Origin: Paraburkholderia dilworthii
GTDB lineage: Bacteria > Pseudomonadota > Gammaproteobacteria > Burkholderiales > Burkholderiaceae
DNA: 56,224 nt
Assembly (NCBI RefSeq): GCF_000472525.1
Contig: NZ_AWZT01000045.1
Location: 1-56,224, forward strand
Reading direction: 5' to 3'
Shown: in pieces, positions 17,460 through 24,413 of the stretch
How the letters are laid out: each line of letters begins with the position of its first letter
Position numbering within the stretch: position 1 is the stretch's first letter
Made by a program: the position numbers and the translations under genes
The notes under the pieces: model-generated
Seen by the model: only the letters and a program-made list of their open reading frames with translations
What the model was told of the DNA's origin: nothing
The model's database searches: none

Positions 17460-17832
17460 CATCAACCGCGACGACGACCTGATCGAGATCGCGTATCCCC
17501 CGCGCTTCAATTACGGCGAGCGCGTGATCGCGCGCTCGGTTATCCACAACGACGGTACGTACAACGGCAAGGACATCGGCGAAGTGCTGGTGAACAAGGG
17601 CGAGATAGGCTACGTCACCAGCATCGACACCTTCCTCCAGCAGTTCTATATCTTCGCTGTGGATTTCGTCGAGAGCGGCCACCGTGTCGGCATGCGCGCG
17701 AAAGAGCTATGTACGCTCGACAACCTGCCGGACGACGTGCTGCAAGGCTTGGGCGAGCGGGCCGAAGCGCTGCACAAGATCGGCACGCGGGTCCAGCCGG
17801 AAATGCCGCAACCGCAGGAGCCGGCAGCATGA
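17452..17832 (+). CDS. nifZ: NifZ
   Basis: A 126-residue NifZ protein, involved in P-cluster maturation of the MoFe protein (chaperone-like, second P-cluster). The NifZ core is clear: YPPRFNYGERVIARSVIHND, GEVLVNKGEIGYVTSIDTFL and QFYIFAVDFVESGHRVGMR. Unlike short NifZ proteins it has a C-terminal extension rich in Pro/Glu. The start overlaps the end of the LRV gene by eight bases, and a second, shorter nifZ follows with a four-base overlap. Confidence 0.93.
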   Translation: MADINRDDDLIEIAYPPRFNYGERVIARSVIHNDGTYNGKDIGEVLVNKGEIGYVTSIDTFLQQFYIFAVDFVESGHRVGMRAKELCTLDNLPDDVLQGLGERAEALHKIGTRVQPEMPQPQEPAA

Positions 17833-18104
17833 GTATCGAACCGGTTCAGCCTGCTTATCAGTGGGGCATGCGCGTGATCGCGCTGGACGACCTGTGCAAC
17901 GACGGCAGCTTTTCGGAGCGCGGCCAGAACGATTGCCTGGCCGAGGCGGGGACGGTCGGCGAAATCGTCAACGTCGGCCAGGTGGTTGAGAGTGGCGAGC
18001 CGGTCTATCTGGTGGAGTTCGGCAACTGTGTCGTCGGATGCACGGAGAATGAAATTGCTCCCGCGCCCGACGGCCTGCTACCCGAAGAAGGTGCCGTGTC
18101 ATGA
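17829..18104 (+). CDS. Second, shorter NifZ-family protein
   Basis: A 91-residue protein with the same core as the upstream NifZ but diverged: WGMRVIALDDLCNDGSF, AEAGTVGEIVNVGQVVESGE and VYLVEFGNCVVGCTENEIA. It carries cysteines absent from the first NifZ. Tandem nifZ genes of different length may act at different steps or form a heteromer. The ATGA overlap with nifZ and with the next gene shows tight coupling. Confidence 0.85.
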   Translation: MSIEPVQPAYQWGMRVIALDDLCNDGSFSERGQNDCLAEAGTVGEIVNVGQVVESGEPVYLVEFGNCVVGCTENEIAPAPDGLLPEEGAVS

Positions 18105-18472
18105 CTGTTCTGGCGAGCGCGCCAGACGCGGCGCCGCCGCGCGACGGTTTGCGCGCGGGCCGCGTGTTCGATCTGACCCAGCGCAAGATCGAGCAAGCGT
18201 TGCGCGAGCGTGCCCCCTACCGCTATGTGCTGGCGCGCGTGCTGCGCGATGGGCAGGGTTTCCGTGTCGAGTGCCCGTGCTGCTCCCGCAATGTCGACGT
18301 GAATGGCGGGCTGATTGACATAGCGCGGCTTACGCGCGATGAAGACGGTATGTGGCACCTGAGCGCGCGCGATCATACGTGGCACCGATGGATGCCCCAG
18401 CATGAGAGCACCGATCTGGCCGAGCTGCTGGACACGCTTTGCATCGATCGCGAATGGGTGTTCTGGCCGTGA
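18101..18472 (+). CDS. CPCC-motif protein of unknown function in nif operon
   Basis: A 123-residue soluble protein I do not recognise. The central FRVECPCCSRNVDVNGG has a CxCC motif suitable for metal or Fe-S binding, and HTWHRW lies about 40 residues later. It starts in an ATGA overlap with the second nifZ gene and ends just before the nifS pseudogene, so it is an integral member of the nifB operon. Codon use resembles its neighbours. The function is unknown. Confidence 0.75.
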   Translation: MTVLASAPDAAPPRDGLRAGRVFDLTQRKIEQALRERAPYRYVLARVLRDGQGFRVECPCCSRNVDVNGGLIDIARLTRDEDGMWHLSARDHTWHRWMPQHESTDLAELLDTLCIDREWVFWP

Positions 18473-18494
18473 AACAAACTAACCGAGCCGGGCG

Positions 18495-19627
18495 ATGATC
18501 TATCTCGACCACAACGCGACCATGCCGCCAGCCTGCGCCGTGGCGCAGGCGATGCTGTCCATCCTGACGTATGTGTGGGGCCATGCGTCGTCGCACCATG
18601 CCGTCGGGCTGCAGGCGACGGGCACGCTCGCTGCGGCCTGCGCGGCGCGCGCGCGAGCGCTCGGTTGCAAGCCCGCAGAGTTGATCTTCACCAGCGGCGC
18701 CACCGAAGCCAATTACCTGGCCGTGTGCGGGCCACACGCGGTGGCGCCGGAGGGCCGGCACCGTAGCGTATTCAGCGCGATCGAACATGCAGCGCATCTT
18801 AAGCTGGCGCGTGCGCTGGCTGCGCGCGGCGTTGCGGTCGACTACATGCCCGTGCGGCCCGACGGGACGCTGGACCTTGACAGCGCCGCCGCGCTGATTG
18901 GATCTGACGTCGGGTGGTCTCGGTGATGGCGGCCAACAGCGAGACGGGCGTATTGACGCCGGTCGCCGACGTACGCGATCTCGTGCCCTCGGCCCGCGCG
19001 CGGCTCCATGTCGGTGCGACGCGGCTCACCGGCAGGATGCGGTTCCATTTCGCGCACAGCAGGATCGATCCGGTGTCGCTCTCGGCGCACAGTCTGCGGG
19101 GGCCGAAGGGCATCGGTGAGCTGCTCGTGCGCCAGGGCGTGACGCAGGTGCCGCAGGTGCAGGGCAACCAGAAGCGGCATCGGCGCGGTGGCACCGAGAA
19201 CCTGCCAGCCATCGCCGATTTTACAGCGGCGCCCGAGCGTATCAGCGAAACGGCGAGCGTGGCCGCGCTGCGTGACGCACTGGAGCAGAGGCTGCGGTGC
19301 GCGCTGCCGGCCGTCCACGTGTTGTCGGCGCAGGCATCGCGTCTGCCCGGCACCAGCTACCTGCGCTTCGGCGAGGTTTACGCCGAAGTCGTGTTGCAGC
19401 GGCTCGAACTGCTCGGCGTTGCCGCGTCGTCAGGCGCGGCATGATCGTCTGGCGGCAGCGAGCCGTCGCACGTGCTTGCCGCGATGGATGTGCCGCGCGA
19501 TGAGGCGCTGGCGGCGGTGCGGCTGTCGCTGGGCGAAACCGCTACGGCGCAGGACATTGAGTACGTACTCGCCTATCGGCCGTCGTTGCTTGGTCCACTG
19601 CAGGAGGAAGCAGCGCATCCCGCTTGA
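18495..19627 (+). pseudogene. nifS: NifS-type cysteine desulfurase, multiply inactivated
   Basis: The fold of NifS is readable end to end: MIYLDHNATMPP, FTSGATEANYLAV, AIEHAAHLKLARAL, VSVMAANSETGVL, GPKGIGELLVR, RRGGTENLPAIADF and EPSHVLAAMDVPRDEAL. Lesions: a one-base loss near 18907 shifts the frame. The PLP-ring Asp and Gln motif (VDATQ in the family) reads VGATR. The Schiff-base Lys (SAHK) reads SAHS. The catalytic Cys codon of the SSGAACSSG loop is an in-frame TGA at 19442-19444, after which the correct frame resumes to TGA at 19625. An intact NifS would supply sulfur for nitrogenase clusters; this one cannot. The operon continues with nifT. Confidence 0.9.
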
Positions 19628-19668
19628 ACGTGGTTTGAACCTGTCATCAATCTCCGGAGTCCGCAACC

Positions 19669-19887
19669 ATGAAAGTCATGATCCGCAAGGACAGCAAGGG
19701 TGCGCTGAGCGCCTACCTGCCAAAGAAGGACCTGGAAGAGCCCATTGTCGCGATGGCGCAGCCCGGTATGTGGGGCGGTCTCGTCACGCTCGCGAACGGC
19801 TGGCAACTCGACTTGCCCGCGATGGCCGACGATACGCCGCTGCCCATCACGGTCGACGCGCGGCGCATTGCTGGCGTGGAGGAGTGA
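19669..19887 (+). CDS. nifT: NifT/FixU
   Basis: A 72-residue NifT/FixU protein: MKVMIRKDSKGALSAYLPKK, then EEPIVAM and GGLVTLANGWQLDLP. It is a conserved small nif-cluster protein; its loss usually has little phenotype and its molecular role is not settled. It has a normal length and is the first gene after the nifS pseudogene. Confidence 0.93.
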   Translation: MKVMIRKDSKGALSAYLPKKDLEEPIVAMAQPGMWGGLVTLANGWQLDLPAMADDTPLPITVDARRIAGVEE

Positions 19888-19888
19888 G

Positions 19889-20167
19889 ATGAGCCTGAAC
19901 GCCGAGCAATTAAACTTCGCTGCGGACCTGCTCCGCACGGCACCGACGCTGCGCGACGCCGCCACGCAATGGCACCAACGTTATCCCGAGGTGCGCACAA
20001 TGCATGTCAGCGCATCGGTGATGAGCGACGATATGGCAGCGCTTCGGTTCGGTGTGCGCAGTATCTATTTCGCGATGTCGGCCGGGCATTGCAGGTCCAT
20101 CACGCAGCGGCCTGAAGAGGCCGATGCGTTGATCCTGACCGAGGAGGAGGCGCATGGAAATCGATGA
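19889..20167 (+). CDS. Small nif-associated protein of unknown function
   Basis: A 92-residue protein starting at the ATG two bases after the nifT stop, with GGAGGAGTGAG upstream as a strong ribosome site. An N-terminal helical segment (AEQLNFAADLLRTAPTLRDA) leads to a mixed region with HVSASVMSDDMAALRFGVR and YFAMSAGHC. The end overlaps the next gene by 14 bases. Small proteins of this type are found near nifT in other proteobacterial clusters, but I cannot name the family. Confidence 0.7.
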   Translation: MSLNAEQLNFAADLLRTAPTLRDAATQWHQRYPEVRTMHVSASVMSDDMAALRFGVRSIYFAMSAGHCRSITQRPEEADALILTEEEAHGNR

Positions 20168-21317
20168 GATCTCGCTGACCGAACCGGCTTGCGCGACGCG
20201 CGAGATCGATTTCGTCAACGCTGTGCTGCATTCCTCACGTTGGAGCGACGGGCCGATGCTTGATTCGTTCGAGCGCGCGTTTGCGGGCTGGGTCGGCCGG
20301 GAGTATGCGGTCGCGGTCGCGAGCGGCACGCTCGCGACCTGGATTGCGTTGCGCGCGACGGGGATCGGCCCGGGAGACGAGGTGGTCTGCGCGTCCCACA
20401 CCTGGCATCAGGTGGCGCACGCGATCACGCTGGCGGGGGCCGTGCCGGTGTTCGCCGACATCGACTACTGGAGCGGTTGTCTGAGCGCCGAAAAAGTCGC
20501 GCAGAAGATCGGCCCTCGCACGCGCGCGATCCTCGCGGGCAATACCAACGGCCACCCGGCCGCGTGGGCGCTGCTGCGCGAACTGGCCGACGCGCAGCGC
20601 TTGCGGCTGATCGAAGACAGTACCGAGGCGTTGGGCTCGAGCTACCGGGGCCGCAACGTCGGCTGTTTCGGCGACGTATCAGTGTTCGACTTCTCCAGCC
20701 CGTCCGCGCTGTGCACAGGAGCGGGCGGCATGCTCGTCACCGACGATGACGAACTCGTCCATGAACTGCGCTATCTGCGCGAGCGGCGCGTCACAGACCG
20801 CGCGTCCGTCTCGGTCGGCTCGCGGGTGCCGCTGCAGGCGGGCGTCAGTGATTTGACCGCCGCGCTCGGTCTCGCACAACTGGCCGAACTCGACACACGC
20901 CTCGCGCAGCGAAAGCAGGTCGAGACTTGGTATCACGAAGAGATGCAAAGCTTCGAGGGGATCAAGCCGGCCTACGTGGCCGAGGACGTCGAAGAAGTGC
21001 ACTGGATGCTCTATGTTGTGCATTTGGGCAAGCGTTTTACGCAGAGCGCGCGCGCCCAGATGATCGACGACATGAAATCTTGCGGCATTGAGACGGTGGC
21101 CTATAGCCATCCGCTGCATCAGCAGTTCCACTACATGAACGCGGGGGATGCGATCGGCCGCAAGAGCGGCCTGTTGCCCGACACCGAGCGCATCGGCGAT
21201 CGCGCGCTGGCGCTGCCGCTGCACACGCTGCTCGACACTGACCAGGTCAAGTATATCGTCAAGACGCTGAAAGACACCGCGACCAACGTGGGCGCCGGCG
21301 CCGCCATTTATCTGTGA
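20154..21317 (+). CDS. DegT/DnrJ/EryC1-like protein without PLP lysine
   Basis: A 387-residue protein with the overall fold of DegT-family sugar aminotransferases: VGREYAVAVASGTLATWIAL, GPGDEVVCASHTWH, ILAGNTNGHPA, LIEDSTEALGSSYRGRNVG, and DFSSPSALCTGAGGMLVTDDD. In active family members the segment before TTGEGG carries the Schiff-base Lys (FxxxKxxTTGEGG). Here the corresponding position is Ser (SSPS-ALCTGAGG), so ordinary aminotransferase activity is unlikely; the PLP-ring Asp in LIEDS remains. It may be a structural or PLP-sensing homologue. It starts inside the previous gene and is followed closely by a SIR2-like gene. Confidence 0.85.
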   Translation: MEIDEISLTEPACATREIDFVNAVLHSSRWSDGPMLDSFERAFAGWVGREYAVAVASGTLATWIALRATGIGPGDEVVCASHTWHQVAHAITLAGAVPVFADIDYWSGCLSAEKVAQKIGPRTRAILAGNTNGHPAAWALLRELADAQRLRLIEDSTEALGSSYRGRNVGCFGDVSVFDFSSPSALCTGAGGMLVTDDDELVHELRYLRERRVTDRASVSVGSRVPLQAGVSDLTAALGLAQLAELDTRLAQRKQVETWYHEEMQSFEGIKPAYVAEDVEEVHWMLYVVHLGKRFTQSARAQMIDDMKSCGIETVAYSHPLHQQFHYMNAGDAIGRKSGLLPDTERIGDRALALPLHTLLDTDQVKYIVKTLKDTATNVGAGAAIYL

Positions 21318-21327
21318 GAGGCATTTC

Positions 21328-22170
21328 ATGACCGTTTCAGTGCAGACCATCACCGAACGCCTGTGTGCGGGCGGCGTCATTCCGTACCTGGGACCAGGAC
21401 TGCTCGCGCTTTGCCCCGATACGGCGGTCCCTGCCACGCCACTCGCGCTCGCCGAAATCATCACGGCCAAGGTCAGCGTGCTGCACAAGATCCGCACCCG
21501 GCTGACCCAGGCGGCGCAGCTCATCGAAAACTTCAAGCATCGCAAGTCGCTGGTGAGCGTCATGAATGAGGCCTTCGCCATGACATCGACGCCGTCGGCA
21601 CTGCATCGCGCGCTGGCGACGATCGGCGCCGGGCTGATTGTCGATAGCTGGTACGACGATACCTTCGCCCGCGCGCCCGCGCAGGCGCGGCCGCAGGGCG
21701 GCTGGGCGCGGTTGCAGGGGCTGTCGCAGGCCGAGCATTTCGGCCATTGGTTCGCGGCCTATAGCGCAGACGGCGCGTTGCTGGATGCCGTGCCGGCCTC
21801 GGGCGCGCTACTCTACAAGCCGATTGGCGGCCATGCGCCGGCCTCTAACTATCTGGTCTCTGACAGCGACTTCGTCGAAGTCTTGAGCGAGATCGATATC
21901 CAGACGCCCATTCCGCCTGCCGTGCAGGCGTGGCGCAGCGGTCGAAGTTTTTTGTTTCTGGGCTGCCGTTTCGATGACCAGCTCACACGCAGCTTCGCAC
22001 GCCAGATCATGAAGCGCTCCTCAGACATGCACTGGGCCGTGCTGCCCGACGAACCGACGCGTATGGAGGCGCGCTTTCTCGAAGAGCAGGGCATCACGTG
22101 CATCGCGATGCCGCTTGGCCGGTTCGCCGAAGCGTTGGTGGATGCCTTGCAACCCGCACTGGCCGCGTGA
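21328..22170 (+). CDS. SIR2-like NAD-binding-fold protein, nif-associated
   Basis: A 280-residue protein that begins with a Rossmann-type GGVIPYLGPGLLAL segment typical of SIR2-like domains and later has FLFLGCRFDDQLTRSFARQI, as in SIR2_2-type proteins. Where active SIR2 NADases/deacetylases have TTNYD and a catalytic LHG histidine, this protein reads VDSWYDD and LYKPIGGH. Its catalytic status is therefore doubtful. It sits 10 bases after the DegT-like gene in the nifB operon. Its role in nitrogen fixation is unknown. Confidence 0.75.
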   Translation: MTVSVQTITERLCAGGVIPYLGPGLLALCPDTAVPATPLALAEIITAKVSVLHKIRTRLTQAAQLIENFKHRKSLVSVMNEAFAMTSTPSALHRALATIGAGLIVDSWYDDTFARAPAQARPQGGWARLQGLSQAEHFGHWFAAYSADGALLDAVPASGALLYKPIGGHAPASNYLVSDSDFVEVLSEIDIQTPIPPAVQAWRSGRSFLFLGCRFDDQLTRSFARQIMKRSSDMHWAVLPDEPTRMEARFLEEQGITCIAMPLGRFAEALVDALQPALAA

Positions 22171-22225
22171 AGCGTGGCCGCTATTCATCGTTCTTTATCC
22201 GTAGCCTTTTATCAAGATCGCCATC

Positions 22226-22666
22226 ATGACCACACTGACCGTACTGCCTTCGGGCAAGACCTACGACGTTGCCGCCGGCGCGACCCTGCTGCAGGCACTG
22301 CTGGCCGTAGGCGAGAGCATCGAGCACAAGTGCAACGGTAAGGCCGACTGTGGATCTTGCCACCTGTTCGTACAGGAAGGGCGCAAAAGCCTGTCGAAGA
22401 TCCAGCGGCTCGAAAACGACAAGCTCGATAGGCTCGTCGTCATCGGCTCCAAATTGCGGCTCGCCTGTCAAGCCGTGCTGGCCGAAGAGCCGGTGACCAT
22501 CGAACTGCTGACTTCGTCTGGGCGGCGAGATGACCACGGTCGAATCGCTGGTGGTCGACGCGGCCGTCGTCGGCGCGGGTCTAGGCGGCCTCGCGCTGGC
22601 GCGCGTACTGCATGCGCAGGACGTTTCCGTCGTGGTCATCGAAGCGCGCGAGGGCGACCGTGCTGA
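22226..22666 (+). CDS. [2Fe-2S] ferredoxin, C-terminus reads past its expected stop
   Basis: An adrenodoxin/plant-type [2Fe-2S] ferredoxin: HKCNGKADCGSCH provides three ligands and RLACQAVL the fourth. A ferredoxin of this kind would end near residue 100 (IELLTSSGRR). Here no stop follows, and the frame runs about 45 further Arg-rich codons through the start of the FAD-oxidase gene to 22666. The tail is an out-of-frame reading of that gene, so a stop was probably lost by a one-base deletion near 22530. An electron-carrier role in nitrogenase metabolism is likely. Confidence 0.8.
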   Translation: MTTLTVLPSGKTYDVAAGATLLQALLAVGESIEHKCNGKADCGSCHLFVQEGRKSLSKIQRLENDKLDRLVVIGSKLRLACQAVLAEEPVTIELLTSSGRRDDHGRIAGGRRGRRRRGSRRPRAGARTACAGRFRRGHRSARGRPC

Positions 22667-23306
22667 CGCAATGTTGCGAATCCACCGGCCAGACGCTGGG
22701 CCTCGTTCCGGCCTGGTTTTGGCCCGATGCGGAGCCGCCCATCACCGCGCTGCTCGACGAACTCGAACTCGGTATGCCGAGCTTGCGGCAGCACGACCCC
22801 GGCGATGCGCTTTGGCCCACGACCGAACCGCGAACCGTAGCGGCGCGAGGGGCCGCTTGGGACGCATGCCGGGGCGCGCCGCATCGCAGGCGGGACGGCG
22901 CGCCTGGTCGATACGCAGGCTGCAGCGCTTCCGGCAGCCTGCGTGCGGACCGGCAACGCGTTGCTGACGCTGCGTGACCGGGGCGCCTGGCTTGAACTGC
23001 AAACCGGAAGTAGCGTTGCGACACCTGCTGCGTGCCCGCCGGGCGGTATTCGCGTTGCCGCAGCGGCTGATGGCGGCGCATGCCAGGTTCGATCTGCCGC
23101 TGCCAGCGCTGCTTGCTGACGCGCTCGCGGCCACACCGACCCTGCTGAGCGCGGCGCTGGCGTTCAGCAACACGTCCTGCGCGTTGTCGAACTTCCCTGA
23201 CGAGCACCAGCCGTACGCGGCGCTGCTACGTGCGATCGCGCTCGAATCGAACGTGCGTCTCGTGCATGTCTGTCCGGACATCGATCCTGCGGCGGTGCCG
23301 GCATGA
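22530..23306 (+). pseudogene. FAD-dependent amine-oxidase-like protein, frameshifted
   Basis: The 5' part encodes a clear FAD-binding start (VDAAVVGAGLGGLALARVLHA, then VVVIEAREGD). The continuing family sequence (STGQTLGLVPAWFWPDAEP and ITALLDELELGMPSLRQHD) is in another frame. A later piece (VFALPQRLMAAHARFDLPLP, LLADALAATPTL) is in a third frame that ends at 23306. At least two shifts, near 22660 and between 22830 and 22980, break it. Related oxidoreductases occur in some proteobacterial nif operons next to a ferredoxin. The final ATGA overlap with the next gene shows that the 3' frame was once real. Confidence 0.75.
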
Positions 23307-23596
23307 CCCGCAGCGCCGCTATCGAAACCAGCGCGCGGCTGGCGATCATCGAGCAGGCCGGCACGGCGGCGATGATCCTGACCGAAGGCGTGGATCCGGG
23401 TAGCGTCGAGATACGGGCAGATGCCCTTCGCGCGTTCCAGCAGGCCGTCGGCGGTGGCCTGATCCGGCGTGCCGGCCACATGACGACGGTGAGACTGAAT
23501 GCCATCGGGAAGGCGCCCTCGAAGTTCACATACATCGACAGCGCGATTCCCCGCTCGGCTCAGCGCAGCAGCTTGCAGCGCTCGGCCGGTGAATAG
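23303..23596 (+). CDS. Hypothetical protein at the end of the nifB operon
   Basis: A 97-codon frame begins in an ATGA overlap with the preceding pseudogene and has the GC-rich third positions of real coding sequence (TSARLAIIEQAGTAAMILTE, VEIRADALRAFQQAVGGGL). I do not recognise the family. It converges on, and overlaps by 37 bases, the FmdB-type gene on the other strand, so its original 3' end may be altered. Confidence 0.5.
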   Translation: MTRSAAIETSARLAIIEQAGTAAMILTEGVDPGSVEIRADALRAFQQAVGGGLIRRAGHMTTVRLNAIGKAPSKFTYIDSAIPRSAQRSSLQRSAGE

Positions 23597-23796
23597 TTGC
23601 TGAGGTGCCCTTCGCGGGCCGCCTGACGCCGCGCGCAGGAGATGATCGCGCGGCTCTTGCCGGGCGAGGCCGGCGCGCTGACCTGCTTGTCCAGCGCGGT
23701 GCCGCCGCATTGCGGGCAGACTGGCGTGTGGCCGGCGCGCACCAGCGTTTCGAATGCGTGACTGCAGGCCGTGCAGCGGTAGTCGTACAGGGGCAT
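23560..23796 (-). CDS. FmdB-family zinc-ribbon protein
   Basis: A 78-residue protein starting MPLYDYRCTACSHAFETLV with a second CPQCGG knuckle, giving the four-cysteine zinc ribbon of the FmdB putative-regulator family. Its C-terminus (GHLSNYSPAERCKLL) is conserved in nif-linked members. The frame is open upstream into the nifO-like pseudogene, but the MPLYDY start is characteristic and is used here. Its role is unknown, possibly regulation or metal handling. Confidence 0.85.
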   Translation of the reverse strand: MPLYDYRCTACSHAFETLVRAGHTPVCPQCGGTALDKQVSAPASPGKSRAIISCARRQAAREGHLSNYSPAERCKLLR

Positions 23797-23849
23797 AGTG
23801 ATCAGATCTCCGTCTGAGGTGGATGGGGCGCAGCGGCTCGCCCGTTGGT

Positions 23850-24257
23850 GCGAGCTGTGGTCTGTCATTGCGGCGTAGCCTTCGTGAGGCATGTCCGGGG
23901 CCCGGCGCGTGCGCGCCGAGCCCGCTCCAAGTGGGCACAGGGCCGCATTGAAGCCGACCACGCGGCGCTCGTCGCATTGCATCAGCGGCGGGCGGATCAG
24001 CAGCGGCTCGGCCAGCAACAGCGCCAGCGCGACATTGGCGTCGATCGTTTCCGGCACCACTTCGCTCGACTTGATGCGCGGTGCCGCGCGGTAGAATCTC
24101 CCGTTGACCGGCCGCGGCGCCACGAAGGCCCGCAGCGTGCGGCGGTCCACAGCCAGCTCAGTATGTTGCGCACGTCGAGTGTGTGACCGGCTATGCACGG
24201 CAGGGCTTTCTGGCGCGCATTGCCGCAGCAGCCGGGTTTTTGGGTGAGGTGTGCCAT
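23850..24257 (-). pseudogene. NifO/ArsC-like nitrogenase-associated protein, frameshifted
   Basis: The start (MAHLTQKPGCCGNARQKALP, then GHTLDVRNIL) is in one frame. The continuation (VDRRTLRAFVAPRPVNGRFY, KSSEVVPETIDANVALALLL, EPLLIRPPLMQCDERRVVGF) is in another, so a frameshift lies near 24150-24190. This is the thioredoxin-fold ArsC/Spx-like family found in nif clusters (NifO), linked to molybdenum or nitrate effects on nitrogenase. Its normal stop is also missing, and the frame runs on into the FmdB-type gene. It is non-functional as read. Confidence 0.75.
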
Positions 24258-24267
24258 TGCCGGGTTC

Positions 24268-24385
24268 TCAGGTTTGACGCAGCAGTTGCAGGCAGTCGAG
24301 GCCGGCCGCCATGTCGATGGCAGTGAAGTCGTCCTGGTAACGCACAGCCGGATCGGCGCCCAGCCCGAGCAGCGTGCGCACTTAA
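24268..24385 (-). pseudogene. C-terminal fragment of an ankyrin-repeat protein
   Basis: A short frame (VRTLLGLGADPAVRYQDDFT, IDMAAGLDCLQLLRQT, stop) is one ankyrin repeat plus a cap. It is similar to the end of the intact ankyrin gene at 26720 (LLANGANAELCAPDGRSALD). It ends 10 bases before the nifO-like start and is cut off upstream next to the ompW gene. It suggests a tandem ankyrin gene partly lost. Confidence 0.55.
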
Positions 24386-24413
24386 CAACGGAACCGGACA
24401 CTAGCTGCGCTGG

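Noticed and set aside
19442..19444. Selenocysteine insertion at the nifS active site
   Set aside because: The position is tempting, but the PLP lysine, Asp and Gln are also lost and a frameshift lies upstream, so a decayed gene is the simpler reading. Kept only as a test in the findings.
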